Assembly (NCBI GenBank): GCA_021733645.1
Contig: JAHREJ010000003.1
Span: 62,001-126,000 of the forward strand
Direction: 5' to 3'
Origin: Bacillus subtilis subsp. subtilis
GTDB taxonomy: Bacteria > Pseudomonadota > Gammaproteobacteria > Xanthomonadales > Xanthomonadaceae
DNA length: 64,000 nt
Within the stretch, counting starts at the first letter, position 1. Each line of letters opens with the position of its first letter. Below are positions 43,898-52,592 of the stretch, piece after piece. The notes below the pieces were generated by a model that was given only the letters and a program-made list of their open reading frames with translations, had not been told where the DNA came from and did no database searches. The position numbers and the translations under genes were made by a program.

Positions 43898-44326
43898 ATG
43901 CAACGCCGCCTGACCCGTTTTTCCTCGCCGCGCAACCAGTCGGGCATGAGCCTGCTGGAAATCATCATCGTCATCGTGCTGATCGGCGCGGTCCTCACCC
44001 TGGTGGGCAGCCGCGTGCTGGGCGGCGCTGACCGCGGTAAGGCCAACATCGCCAAATCACAGGTGCAGACCGTGGCCGGCAAGGTCGAAAACTACCAGCT
44101 GGATACCGGCAAGCTGCCGGCCAAGCTGGACGACCTGGTCACCCAGCCCGGTGGCACCAGCGGCTGGCTGGGGCCGTATGCCAAGCCGGCCGAACTCAAT
44201 GATCCGTGGGGCCACCCGCTGGAATACCGCGCGCCCGGCGAAGGCCAGCCGTTCGACCTGATCAGCCTGGGCAAGGACGGCAAGGTGGGCGGCAGCAGCT
44301 ACGACGCCGACATCAAATACGAGTAA
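43898..44326 (+). CDS. xpsG: Major pseudopilin XpsG (GspG)
   Basis: 142 residues. Prepilin leader with cleavage before Met in NQSG-MSLLEIIIVIVLIGAVL; here the conserved Phe+1 is Met and Glu+5 is kept. The globular part has the GspG calcium-site region near GWLGPYAKPAELNDPWGHPLEYR and ends DGKVGGSSYDADIKYE. Polymerises into the periplasmic pseudopilus that pushes substrates through XpsD. AAGGAG 7 nt upstream of the ATG. Confidence 0.95.
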   Translation: MQRRLTRFSSPRNQSGMSLLEIIIVIVLIGAVLTLVGSRVLGGADRGKANIAKSQVQTVAGKVENYQLDTGKLPAKLDDLVTQPGGTSGWLGPYAKPAELNDPWGHPLEYRAPGEGQPFDLISLGKDGKVGGSSYDADIKYE

Positions 44327-44332
44327 GCCTGC

Positions 44333-44839
44333 TTGCCGGTCATCGCCCTGCCATCACTGCCATCGCCCCGCCGCCCACCGCACTTCGCGCGCAGGGCCGC
44401 GGGGCTGTCGTTGTTGGAGATGCTGCTGGTGGTGGCGCTGATCGCCATCATCGGGGTGGTCACCGCCAGCGCGATGAACGGCGGCATCGACGGCATGCGC
44501 CTGCGCAATGCCGGCAAGGAACTGGCCAGCCAGTTGCGCTATACCCGCACCCAGGCCATTGCCACCGGTGAGCGCCAGCGCTTCGCGATCGATCCGCAGG
44601 CACGCACCTGGCAGGCGGCCAACGGCCGCCACGGCACCTTGCCGGAGAGCCTGGAGGTGCGCTTCCGCGGTGCGCGCGAGGTGGCCACGGCCACCGGCCA
44701 GGGGGCCATCGCGTTCTATCCCGATGGCGCCTCCAGCGGCGGCAGCATCCAACTGCAGGTACGCCAGGCCGTCTGGCAGATCGATGTGGGCTGGATTACC
44801 GGGCAGGTGCGCTCGGGCCCGCAGCGGGAGCATCCATGA
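44333..44839 (+). CDS. xpsH: Minor pseudopilin XpsH (GspH)
   Basis: 168 residues from a TTG at 44333. Type IV pilin-like N-terminus AAG-LSLLEMLLVVALIAIIGVV, with a leader of about 24 residues, then a GspH-type beta domain (ELASQLRYTRTQAIATGERQRFAIDPQARTW). Initiator uncertain: TTG is six bases after the xpsG stop and no ATG or GTG lies before the cleavage site in this frame, so a TTG start is the simplest reading. The stop overlaps xpsI (ATGA). Confidence 0.87.
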   Translation: MPVIALPSLPSPRRPPHFARRAAGLSLLEMLLVVALIAIIGVVTASAMNGGIDGMRLRNAGKELASQLRYTRTQAIATGERQRFAIDPQARTWQAANGRHGTLPESLEVRFRGAREVATATGQGAIAFYPDGASSGGSIQLQVRQAVWQIDVGWITGQVRSGPQREHP

Positions 44840-45252
44840 GGCGCCAGCGCGGCTATTCGCTGCTTGAGGTGATCGTGGCATTTGCGGTGCTGGCGTTGGC
44901 GCTGACCCTGCTGCTGGGCAGCCTGTCCGGTGCCGCGCGGCAGATCAAGCAGGCCGACCTGCGCAGCCGGGCGGTATTGCACGCCCAATCCCTGCTGGCC
45001 ACCACCGGCGTGGTCGAGCCACTGCAGGAAGGCGAGCGCAGTGGCCAATGGGAAGACGGCCGTTACCGCTGGCAGTTGCAGGTGGTGCCCTACCGGGAGG
45101 CGCGCAGCGGCGCGCTGCCGGCCGCCGAAACCGTGGCCGGCCCGACGCTGGCGCAGTTGACCCTGCAGGTGTCGTGGGGCGACACCGAGGGCGATCGCCT
45201 GCAGTGGCGCAGCCTGCGACTGTTGCCGGCCACCCCGGGGACGCCGCGATGA
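44836..45252 (+). CDS. xpsI: Minor pseudopilin XpsI (GspI)
   Basis: 138 residues. Very short basic leader MRRQRG, then YSLLEVIVAFAVLALALTLLL, the prepilin helix with Glu+5. The remaining globular part is small as usual for GspI. Forms the pseudopilus tip with XpsH, J and K. Start overlaps the xpsH stop by 4 bp and the stop overlaps xpsJ by 4 bp. Confidence 0.92.
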   Translation: MRRQRGYSLLEVIVAFAVLALALTLLLGSLSGAARQIKQADLRSRAVLHAQSLLATTGVVEPLQEGERSGQWEDGRYRWQLQVVPYREARSGALPAAETVAGPTLAQLTLQVSWGDTEGDRLQWRSLRLLPATPGTPR

Positions 45253-45893
45253 GGCGCGCGCGATCCAATGGGCAACGCGGCTTCACCCTGATCGAAGTGC
45301 TGCTGGCCACCGCATTGCTGGTGGGTGGACTGGCACTGGCCTTTGCCACCGTGCGCTCGGCGCTGGCCATCAGCCAGCGCGGCGAACAGATGGCCGCGCA
45401 CAACGAGCGCATGCGCGCCGTGGAAGGTTTCCTGCGCCGGCGCCTGGGCATGGCGATGCTCACCGCGACCACGCCGCCCGATCCCACCCGCGAACCGGTG
45501 TATTTCCTGGGCGAGGCGCAGCACATGCTGTTTGTCTCCGACCTGCCCGGATACCTCGGTCGTGGCGGTCCCTATGTGCACGAACTGCAGGTGCGCGGCA
45601 GCGGGGATGCACAGCGCCTGGAGTTGACCCTGACCCTGGTGCAGAACGGCGAGCGCATCCCGGAGCGGCCGGCGCGCCCGCCGGAAGTGCTGGCCGACGC
45701 GCTGCGCGCGGTGGCGTTCCGCTACCGCGGCATCGACCCGCGCAGCGGCGAGCTGGGCGACTGGCAGGACCGTTGGGAAGATACCCGGCGCCTGCCCAGC
45801 CTGGTGTCGATCACCGTCACCCCCCGGCAGGGCCCTGCGTGGCCGCCGATGGTGGCTGCCCTGGCGCTGCAGCAGCGCGGTCCACGCCCATGA
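45249..45893 (+). CDS. xpsJ: Minor pseudopilin XpsJ (GspJ)
   Basis: 214 residues. Prepilin leader MRRARSNGQRG followed by FTLIEVLLATALLVGGLALAF with Phe+1 and Glu+5. GspJ-type globular region with RAVEGFLRRRLGMAMLTATTPPD and LADALRAVAFRYRGID. Joins the H-I-J-K tip complex. Overlaps by 4 bp with both neighbours. Confidence 0.93.
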   Translation: MRRARSNGQRGFTLIEVLLATALLVGGLALAFATVRSALAISQRGEQMAAHNERMRAVEGFLRRRLGMAMLTATTPPDPTREPVYFLGEAQHMLFVSDLPGYLGRGGPYVHELQVRGSGDAQRLELTLTLVQNGERIPERPARPPEVLADALRAVAFRYRGIDPRSGELGDWQDRWEDTRRLPSLVSITVTPRQGPAWPPMVAALALQQRGPRP

Positions 45894-46753
45894 GGCACGT
45901 GCGCGGGGCGGCACTGGTGCTGGTGTTGTGGTTGATTGCGCTGCTCACCGCAGTGGTGGGCGCATTCGCATTGAGCGCGCGCATCGAACACCTGCAGCAG
46001 CGCGTGATCAACGACGATGCGATCGGCCAGGAGCATGCGCGTGCCGGGCTGGAGTACGCCCTGTACCGGTTGCAGCCCAGTGCCACCCGACCGCCGTGGG
46101 TGGCCGACGGGCGCCGCTATCGCTGGGAATTCGACCAGCGCCGGATCGATCTGCGGATCGTTGACGAGAACGGCAAGATCAACCTGAACCTGGCCGACGC
46201 GACGCTGCTCGGCGCGTTCCTCAAGGCAATGGGCGTGGCCCCCGATCGCGCCGGTCAACTGGCCGGTGCCATCGTCGACTGGCGCGACGCCGATAGTCTC
46301 AAGCAGCCCGGTGGCGGTGCCGAACTGCCAGAGTATGTCGCCGCCGGCCTGCCTTACGGCCCACGCAACAATCGCTTTGAGACCCTGGGCGAACTGCAGC
46401 GCGTACTCGGCATGGATGCGCAGCTGTATGAACAGCTGGAGCCGATGCTGACCCTGTACAGTCGGCAGTCGCGTCCGGATCCGCGCTTCGCGGCCGGCCC
46501 GGTGCTGACCGCACTGGGACTGGACGCCGAACGGCTGCTGGCCGAACGCGAACAGGCCCAGGCCGGTGAAGATGGAAAAGTGGGCGGTGCAGCGCTTGCC
46601 AGTGGCAGCGGCACCTATAGTATCGAGAGCCGCGCAATGGATGAACGCGGCAAGGTGTCGGTCCTGCGGGGCGTGGTGCGGACGGGGACCGCAGGCATGC
46701 CGGGAACGACTTACACAGTACTTCGTTGGGAACAGGGAATGGCAGCACGATGA
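45890..46753 (+). CDS. xpsK: Minor pseudopilin XpsK (GspK)
   Basis: 287 residues. MRHVRG leader then AALVLVLWLIALLTAVVGAFAL; as in other GspK proteins the Glu+5 is absent. Large alpha-helical domain with DENGKINLNLAD (calcium-binding region), DWRDAD, and YVAAGLPYGPRNNRFETLGELQRVLGMD, all hallmarks of GspK. Caps the pseudopilus tip. Overlaps xpsL start by 4 bp. Confidence 0.94.
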   Translation: MRHVRGAALVLVLWLIALLTAVVGAFALSARIEHLQQRVINDDAIGQEHARAGLEYALYRLQPSATRPPWVADGRRYRWEFDQRRIDLRIVDENGKINLNLADATLLGAFLKAMGVAPDRAGQLAGAIVDWRDADSLKQPGGGAELPEYVAAGLPYGPRNNRFETLGELQRVLGMDAQLYEQLEPMLTLYSRQSRPDPRFAAGPVLTALGLDAERLLAEREQAQAGEDGKVGGAALASGSGTYSIESRAMDERGKVSVLRGVVRTGTAGMPGTTYTVLRWEQGMAAR

Positions 46754-47913
46754 CGGTATGGCGGGACAGTCTGGTGCGGGCGCAGGGGCAGTTGGCGCCG
46801 GGCGTGGGCAAAGGCCTGCGCTGGTGGCGGCGTTCGTTGCTGGCGTGGTTGCCCGAGCGCTGGCAATGGGCGCTGGGCTGGTCGCGGTCGCGGCTGTTGC
46901 TGCAGCAGCACGGCGACCAGTTGCGCGTGCTGCGCGACACCGGCGTGCACACCGAGCCGGTTGTCGAACTGCCTTGGCCGCAGGCCCCGGCCGAACTGGA
47001 ACAACGCCTGGATGCGCGGCTGCGCACGCTGCCGCGGCATTGGCTGCTTCCGGCCACGCATGCCCTGCGCCGGCCGCTGCGTCTGCCCGCCGCCGCCGGG
47101 GCGCGCCTGCGTGATGTCGTGGGGTTCGAGATCGACCGGCAGACCCCGTTCGAACCGGCCCAGGTCAGCTTTGACGTCCGTGAACTCGGCGCGCTCGAGG
47201 ATGGCCAGCTGCAGGTTGAACTGGTGGTCATGCCGCGCCAGGCGCTGGAGCAGTGGGCGCAGCAGGTCGGGCCGTGGGCGCAGGGCCTGGCCGGCCTGGA
47301 CGTGGCCGATGCCGATGGCCAGCCGCTGGGCGTGAACCTGCTGCCGCTGGAGCAGCGCCAGACCGTGCGCGATCCGATGCGCCGCTGGAACCTGCTGATG
47401 GCGCTGGCCGTGGTGGTGCTGCTGGCCTTGGCCGGCCAGCAGATCCTGGATAACCGCCAGGCCGCCGCCGATGCACTGCGCGAGCAGGTCAACGCCGCCG
47501 CACGCGATGCGCGCCAGGTGGCCGCCGAGCGCCAGCAGTTGCAGACCCTGGTGGAAGGCGCCGCGTTCCTGGAGCAGAAGCGCACCGCGCATGCCAGCAC
47601 CCTGGAGGTGTGGAACGAACTTACCCGGTTGCTGCCCGATGGCACCTACCTGGAAAAACTCTCGGTGGAGGGTGGTTCACTGCAGTTGATCGGGCTCAGT
47701 CGCGAGGCCTCGCAGCTGGTGCCACTGCTGCAGGATTCACCGCTGTGGCGCAAGGTCAACCTGACCGGCGTACTGCAGGCCGATGGCGGCGCGGCCGGCC
47801 GCGACCGCTTCACCCTGACCGCGGAACTGCAGCCGTTGCCCGGCGCCATCGCCGCCCCCGCCGCTGCACCTGCCGGGGAGGGTGCCAATGGCAATGCCGA
47901 CCACACGCCGTGA
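46750..47913 (+). CDS. xpsL: Type II secretion assembly protein XpsL (GspL)
   Basis: 387 residues. The N-terminal cytoplasmic actin-like part (about 1-225; DVVGFEIDRQTPFEPAQVSFDVREL) would bind XpsE, one transmembrane helix sits at about 216-236 (LLMALAVVVLLALAGQQIL), then a periplasmic coiled-coil and ferredoxin-like domain (PilN-like; LTRLLPDGTYLEKLSVEGGSLQLIGLSREASQLVPLLQ). It links the ATPase to XpsM. Shorter than E. coli/Vibrio GspL only slightly. Confidence 0.9.
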   Translation: MTVWRDSLVRAQGQLAPGVGKGLRWWRRSLLAWLPERWQWALGWSRSRLLLQQHGDQLRVLRDTGVHTEPVVELPWPQAPAELEQRLDARLRTLPRHWLLPATHALRRPLRLPAAAGARLRDVVGFEIDRQTPFEPAQVSFDVRELGALEDGQLQVELVVMPRQALEQWAQQVGPWAQGLAGLDVADADGQPLGVNLLPLEQRQTVRDPMRRWNLLMALAVVVLLALAGQQILDNRQAAADALREQVNAAARDARQVAAERQQLQTLVEGAAFLEQKRTAHASTLEVWNELTRLLPDGTYLEKLSVEGGSLQLIGLSREASQLVPLLQDSPLWRKVNLTGVLQADGGAAGRDRFTLTAELQPLPGAIAAPAAAPAGEGANGNADHTP

Positions 47914-48688
47914 CCGCTGGCTGGCGCTGGCGTTGCTGCTGGCGGTAATCGCACTGGCGTACCTGGTGCTGGTGCACCCGTGGTTTACCCGGCCGCTGCA
48001 GACCATCGGTGCAGAGATCAGCGAACTGCAGGAGCGCGACCAGCGCGTGCAGGCCCAGGTGCAGCAGCGCGGCGCGGTGGCGCAGGGGCTGCAGCAGGTG
48101 CGGGCGGCCCTGGCCGGGCGCCCGGGGTTCCTGCGGGAAGCCACCACCGAATCGGCGGCGGCGGCGTTGTCGGCGCGGTTGCAGGATGCGGTAGCGTCGG
48201 CCAGTCCGGGCAACCGCAGCTGCACCATCAGCAACCGCTCACCCTTGCAGGACACCAGCGCCGATGCCGCCTTCCCCAGGGTGGCCCTGCAGGTGCGGTT
48301 GCGCTGCGGCATTCCGGAAATGGCGGCGGTGCTGCACACGCTGGAAACCGGCAGCCCGCGCCTGTTCGTCAACAACCTCAACCTGCTCGCGCAACGGTTC
48401 CAGCAGTCGCCCAATGAAACCGGCACCGGGCTGGATGTGTCCTTTGAACTGGTGGGGTATCTCAAGCCGGACCCACTGGCCGATAGTCCGGCCGACCTGC
48501 CGGCCGGGGCCGCCGCTGCCGTGCCGCCGACCGACAGCAGCGGGCTGAGTGCGGGGCCCGGGGCGGCGATGGCGCCGTCGGCCGCCGCCGCCGGCCATGG
48601 CGCCGTAGACGACGCCCAGGCCGCCCAGGCCGCTGCCGACGCTGCCGAGGGCGCCGCCGAACCTGCGCAGGGCACCCATGAAGATTGA
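47888..48688 (+). CDS. xpsM: Type II secretion protein XpsM (GspM)
   Basis: 266 residues. Short cytoplasmic N-terminus, transmembrane helix at about 10-32 (WLALALLLAVIALAYLVLVHPWF), coiled coil and PilO-like ferredoxin fold to about 200, then a long Ala-rich low-complexity tail (about 205-266) not typical of GspM. The ATG at 47888 is 6 nt after GGAGG; an ATG two codons later and a GTG before are less well placed. Overlaps the end of xpsL by 26 bp. Partner of XpsL. Confidence 0.87.
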   Translation: MAMPTTRRDRWLALALLLAVIALAYLVLVHPWFTRPLQTIGAEISELQERDQRVQAQVQQRGAVAQGLQQVRAALAGRPGFLREATTESAAAALSARLQDAVASASPGNRSCTISNRSPLQDTSADAAFPRVALQVRLRCGIPEMAAVLHTLETGSPRLFVNNLNLLAQRFQQSPNETGTGLDVSFELVGYLKPDPLADSPADLPAGAAAAVPPTDSSGLSAGPGAAMAPSAAAAGHGAVDDAQAAQAAADAAEGAAEPAQGTHED

Positions 48689-49472
48689 ACTGACTTCGCT
48701 GCGCAGCTGGTGGCTGGCCACGACGGTGGCGTGGGCCGCCGCGATCTGGGTGGCCAGCTTGTTCGGGCTGGGCGCACGCATCCCGGCCGCCGCCGAAGGC
48801 GACCGCACGGCCTCGCCGTTGCCGGCGTTGCCTGCAGCCACGCCCGAACGGATGGCCTCGGCCGACGCCTACGCCCAGATCGGCGCGCGTCCGCTGTTCG
48901 CCGAAGACCGCAAGCCGCGCCCCTACCTGCTGGGCGGCAGTGAGCCGGGCGCGTCCAGTGCGGTCAGCCTCACTGGCGTACTGCTCACTGCCGACTTCAG
49001 CATGGCCATCCTCACCACCGACCAGAAGCAATCGTTGCGTCTGCGCCTCAATGGCGAGCCGGTCAACGGCTGGCAGCTGCTGGCGCTGGCGCCGCGCAGT
49101 GCCACCGTCAGTGGCCCCGGGGGCACCCAGACGCTGGAGCTGGCCGTATTCAATGGCCAGGGGGGCGAGCCGCCCACCGTGCTCGGCAACCCGGTCAACG
49201 GAGCGGTGCCGCCCGCCGGCGCCGGGGTCATGTTGCCGCCGCCGCCGCCGCCGCCGCCGCAGGCCCGGCCGCCAGCACCGGTCTCCCCGGCCGCTGCGAC
49301 CGCGCGCGCGGTCCCCGCGCCGCCTGCTGCGGCCAACCCGGCCGCACAGGGCCCCAGCGACGAACAGATGCAAGCCATCCGCGCGCGCATCCAGGCGCGC
49401 CGCCAGCAGCTGCAACAACAACAGCAACAGTCGCAGCAACCGCCCGCGGGCGGCTCCGGCCAGAACCCTTAG
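48678..49472 (+). CDS. xpsN: Type II secretion protein XpsN (GspC-type HR domain)
   Basis: 264 residues. One N-terminal membrane helix (about 10-33), a linker, and an HR-like beta domain about 65-155 (IGARPLFAEDRKPRP ... SVTGVLL-type SLTGVLLTADFSMAILTTDQ ... SLRLRLNGEPVNGWQLLAL). In Xanthomonas XpsN takes the place of GspC, connecting XpsL/M to the secretin XpsD. The C-terminus is low complexity: a run of nine Pro encoded by CCG repeats near 49240, Ala/Pro stretch, then Gln-rich to the end. Overlaps xpsM by 11 bp. Confidence 0.88.
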   Translation: MKIELTSLRSWWLATTVAWAAAIWVASLFGLGARIPAAAEGDRTASPLPALPAATPERMASADAYAQIGARPLFAEDRKPRPYLLGGSEPGASSAVSLTGVLLTADFSMAILTTDQKQSLRLRLNGEPVNGWQLLALAPRSATVSGPGGTQTLELAVFNGQGGEPPTVLGNPVNGAVPPAGAGVMLPPPPPPPPQARPPAPVSPAAATARAVPAPPAAANPAAQGPSDEQMQAIRARIQARRQQLQQQQQQSQQPPAGGSGQNP

Positions 49473-49481
49473 AGTGAACGC

Positions 49482-51692
49482 ATGACACTGCGCCTTTTTT
49501 CACCGCGTCTCTTCTCCCTGTCCCTGGTTGCCGGCCTGCTGGCCGGGTGCGCCTCGGTACCCGCGCCGGATGTGCGCCGCAACGCCGTGCTCGATGGCAG
49601 CCACCAGGTGGTGGCCGGCGACGGGTCGCAGGAGGGCGTGGATACCGAACCGCTGGGCGCGGCCGGGTCACCGCAGGCTGTCATCCGCCGCGGCACCGGC
49701 ACCATGATCAACCGCAGCGCCGCCGCGGCGGCGGCCCCGTCGCTGTCGCAGGCCGGCAACGGCTCGGCCACCTTCAACTTCGAAGGCGAATCGGTGCACG
49801 CGGTGGTCAAGGCCATCCTCGGTGACCTGCTTGGCCAGAACTACGTGATCGCCCCGGGGGTGCAGGGCACGGTTACCCTGGCCACGCCCAAGCCGGTGTC
49901 CTCCGCGCAGGCACTCAACCTGCTGGAGATGGTGCTGGGCTGGAACAACGCACGCATGGTGTACAGCGGCGGTCGCTACAACATCGTGGCCGCCGACCAG
50001 GCACTGGCCGGCACCGTCGCGCCCAGCACCGCCCCGGCGTCGAGCGCGCGCGGTTTCGAGGTGCGGGTGATCCCGCTGCAGTACATCTCGGCCACCGAAA
50101 TGAAGAAGGTGCTGGAGCCGTATGCGCGGCCCAACGCCATCGTCAACGTGGACAGCGGCCGCAACGTGATCACCCTCGGTGGCACCCGCAGCGAGCTGGA
50201 GAATTACCTGCGGACCGTGGAAATCTTCGACGTGGACTGGCTGTCGGGAATGTCGGTGGGCGTGTTCCCGATCCAGACCGGCAAGGCCGAACAGGTGGCC
50301 GCCGATCTGGAGAAGGTGTTCGGTGAAGAGAGCAAGACGCCCAGCGCCGGCATGTTCCGCTTCCTGCCGCTGGAGAACGCCAACGCCGTGCTGGTGATCA
50401 CCCCGCAGGCGCGGTACCTGGACCAGATCCAGCAATGGCTGGAGCGCATCGACACCGCCGGCGGCAGTGCGCGGCTGTTCTCCCACGAACTGCGTTACGT
50501 CAAGGCCAAGGACCTGGCCGAGCGCCTGGCCGAGGCGTTCGCCAACGAGAACAGCCGTGGCAGCCGCGGCAGCAACAGTTCGCTGGCCCCGGGCGCCACT
50601 CCGATGGAGCTGGGCGGCCGCGAGGGCGGCAACAGCAACAACAACGCGCTCAACAACACCGGCAGCAGCGCCGGCGGCGGCATGGGCAATGGCACCCTGA
50701 GCCTGCCGCAGCGTCAATCCGGCAACGCCAGCTTCAGCCTGGAAGTGCAGGGCGACTCGGTCGGCATTTCAGCGGTGGAGGAAACCAATACGCTGCTGGT
50801 GCGCTCTACCCCGCAGGCATGGCGATCCATCCGCGAGGTCATCGAAAAGCTCGACGTGATGCCGATGCAGGTGCACATCGAAGCGCAGGTGGCCGAAGTG
50901 GCGCTCACCGGCGACCTCAGCTACGGCGTCAACTGGTATTTCGAGCAGGCGGTGAACGCGCCCGTGGACAAGGGCGGTGCAGACCTGCCGAGCGCGCTGG
51001 GCCGTTCGATCTGGGGCAGCACCTCGGGCATCGTCGGCAGCAGTGGCCTTGGCTGGACCTTCCTGGGCAAAAATGCCGCGGCGGTAGTCAGTGCGCTGGA
51101 CAAGGTGACCAACCTGCGTCTGCTGCAGACCCCGTCGATCTTCGTGCGCAACAATGCCGAAGCCCAGCTCAACGTAGGCACCAAGATTCCGATCAACTCG
51201 GTATCGGTCAACACCGGCGTGGGCGACAACACCTACAGCCAGGTGCAGTACCTGGACACCGGCGTGATCCTCAAGGTGCGCCCGCGCATCACCCGCGATG
51301 GCGTGGTGTTCCTGGACATCGCACAGGAGGTCAGTTCGGCCGGTGCCACGCCGGCCGGATGCGACCCGACCAAGACCACCTGCAATCCGCCGATCAATAC
51401 CCGCCGGATGTCCACCGAGGCGGCCGTGCAGAGCGGCGACACCATCATGCTGGCCGGCCTGATCACCGATTCGGACGAACAGGGCAGCAACGGCGTCCCG
51501 GGTCTGAGCAAGATCCCGGTGATCGGCGCGCTGTTCGGCAGCAAGACCCAGAAGCGCGGCCGCACCGAAGTGATCGTGCTGCTGACCCCGACCATCGTTC
51601 GCAACGCACAGGAATCGCGCAACCTCACCGACGAGTACAGCAACAAGTTCCGCGCGATGGAGCCGTTCCCGAACCGCCAGAAGAAAAACTGA
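49482..51692 (+). CDS. xpsD: Type II secretion outer-membrane secretin XpsD (GspD)
   Basis: 736 residues with a lipoprotein signal (lipobox LLAGC, Cys about 25), consistent with XpsD being its own outer-membrane lipoprotein. N0-N3 ring domains about 90-420 (FNFEGESVHAVVKAILGDLLGQNYVIAPGVQG is N0), a Gly/Asn/Ser-rich insertion about 365-405 (GGNSNNNALNNTGSSAGGG), and the secretin barrel about 440-720 with the signature VIVLLTPTIV. The pore through which folded exoproteins leave. Last gene of xps; the glycosyltransferase genes begin 39 bp later and may be co-transcribed. Confidence 0.96.
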   Translation: MTLRLFSPRLFSLSLVAGLLAGCASVPAPDVRRNAVLDGSHQVVAGDGSQEGVDTEPLGAAGSPQAVIRRGTGTMINRSAAAAAAPSLSQAGNGSATFNFEGESVHAVVKAILGDLLGQNYVIAPGVQGTVTLATPKPVSSAQALNLLEMVLGWNNARMVYSGGRYNIVAADQALAGTVAPSTAPASSARGFEVRVIPLQYISATEMKKVLEPYARPNAIVNVDSGRNVITLGGTRSELENYLRTVEIFDVDWLSGMSVGVFPIQTGKAEQVAADLEKVFGEESKTPSAGMFRFLPLENANAVLVITPQARYLDQIQQWLERIDTAGGSARLFSHELRYVKAKDLAERLAEAFANENSRGSRGSNSSLAPGATPMELGGREGGNSNNNALNNTGSSAGGGMGNGTLSLPQRQSGNASFSLEVQGDSVGISAVEETNTLLVRSTPQAWRSIREVIEKLDVMPMQVHIEAQVAEVALTGDLSYGVNWYFEQAVNAPVDKGGADLPSALGRSIWGSTSGIVGSSGLGWTFLGKNAAAVVSALDKVTNLRLLQTPSIFVRNNAEAQLNVGTKIPINSVSVNTGVGDNTYSQVQYLDTGVILKVRPRITRDGVVFLDIAQEVSSAGATPAGCDPTKTTCNPPINTRRMSTEAAVQSGDTIMLAGLITDSDEQGSNGVPGLSKIPVIGALFGSKTQKRGRTEVIVLLTPTIVRNAQESRNLTDEYSNKFRAMEPFPNRQKKN

Positions 51693-51731
51693 GCTACGCT
51701 GCGGCCAGGCGTGCCGCACACAGGGGGACCG

Positions 51732-52592
51732 ATGGGGACGATCGTGCTGCTGCCGATCGGGGTCGATGACACCGCCCTGGACCGCTGCCTGGGCGCGCTG
51801 GAATCGGGCACTCCGGCCGGCACCGCCGTATGGCTGGCCGACGACGGCCAGGCCGGGCCACGCGCCCAGGCAGTGATTGACCACTGGTTGGCCGCCACCG
51901 GCCTGCGTGCCGAGTACACCCGGCGCGCGCGCAGCATCGGCCAGGTGGCCCATCTGGACGAAATGCTGCGTGCCTGCGACGGCGCCGACGTGGTGGTGCT
52001 GGCCCCTGATGCCATTCCCGCTCCGGGCTGGTTGCAGCAGCTCGACGCCTGTTTCGCCCGGGACCCCTCGATCGGCTCGGCCACGCCGTGGTGCAATGCC
52101 GGCGAAACCGCGGCCTGGCCGCGGCTGGGCGAAATCGATCCGGTGCCGGCCGACCTCGGCGCGATGGCCCAGGCCTGCGCCGCGCTGCCCCCCATGCACC
52201 CCGAGCTGCCCTCGGCGGTAACCCACGCCGTGCTGTTGCGCGCCAACGCGCGGCGCAAGGCCGGTGGCCTGGACATGCACAGCTATGGTTCGTGGAATGC
52301 CGCCCTGGTCGACCTGAGCCTGCGCATGGCCGGCCTGGGCTGGCGCAATGCGCTGTGCGAGACCGCCTTCGTCGCACGCGCCGGAGAAGCGGTCGCATTC
52401 GATGGCGACATGGATGCGCTGGGAACGCGCTGGCCGGGCTGGCAGCCACGGTTGGCCGCGTTCCTGATGACCGACCCGTTGCGCAGCCCGCGCGAAAACC
52501 TGCAGCAGCTGCACCGGCAGGCGATAATGCCGCGTTCGCAGGGCGATCTGTTCGCCGTGCCGCCTGCATCCCTTCCGGAGCCCCCTGCGTGA
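51732..52592 (+). CDS. Glycosyltransferase-2-like protein
   Basis: 286 residues. The visible GT-A-like elements are TIVLLPIGVDDTALDRCLGALE (first strand-helix), HLDEMLRACDGADVVVLAPDAIPAPGWLQQLDACFARDP (the usual DxD neighbourhood, here DAIP) and GSATPWCNAGETAAWPR. The classic DxD metal triad is not obvious, so activity is uncertain. The ATG at 51732 was chosen over GTG 51711; GGGGGA is very close to it. The stop overlaps the next gene (GTGA). Substrate unknown. Confidence 0.75.
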   Translation: MGTIVLLPIGVDDTALDRCLGALESGTPAGTAVWLADDGQAGPRAQAVIDHWLAATGLRAEYTRRARSIGQVAHLDEMLRACDGADVVVLAPDAIPAPGWLQQLDACFARDPSIGSATPWCNAGETAAWPRLGEIDPVPADLGAMAQACAALPPMHPELPSAVTHAVLLRANARRKAGGLDMHSYGSWNAALVDLSLRMAGLGWRNALCETAFVARAGEAVAFDGDMDALGTRWPGWQPRLAAFLMTDPLRSPRENLQQLHRQAIMPRSQGDLFAVPPASLPEPPA

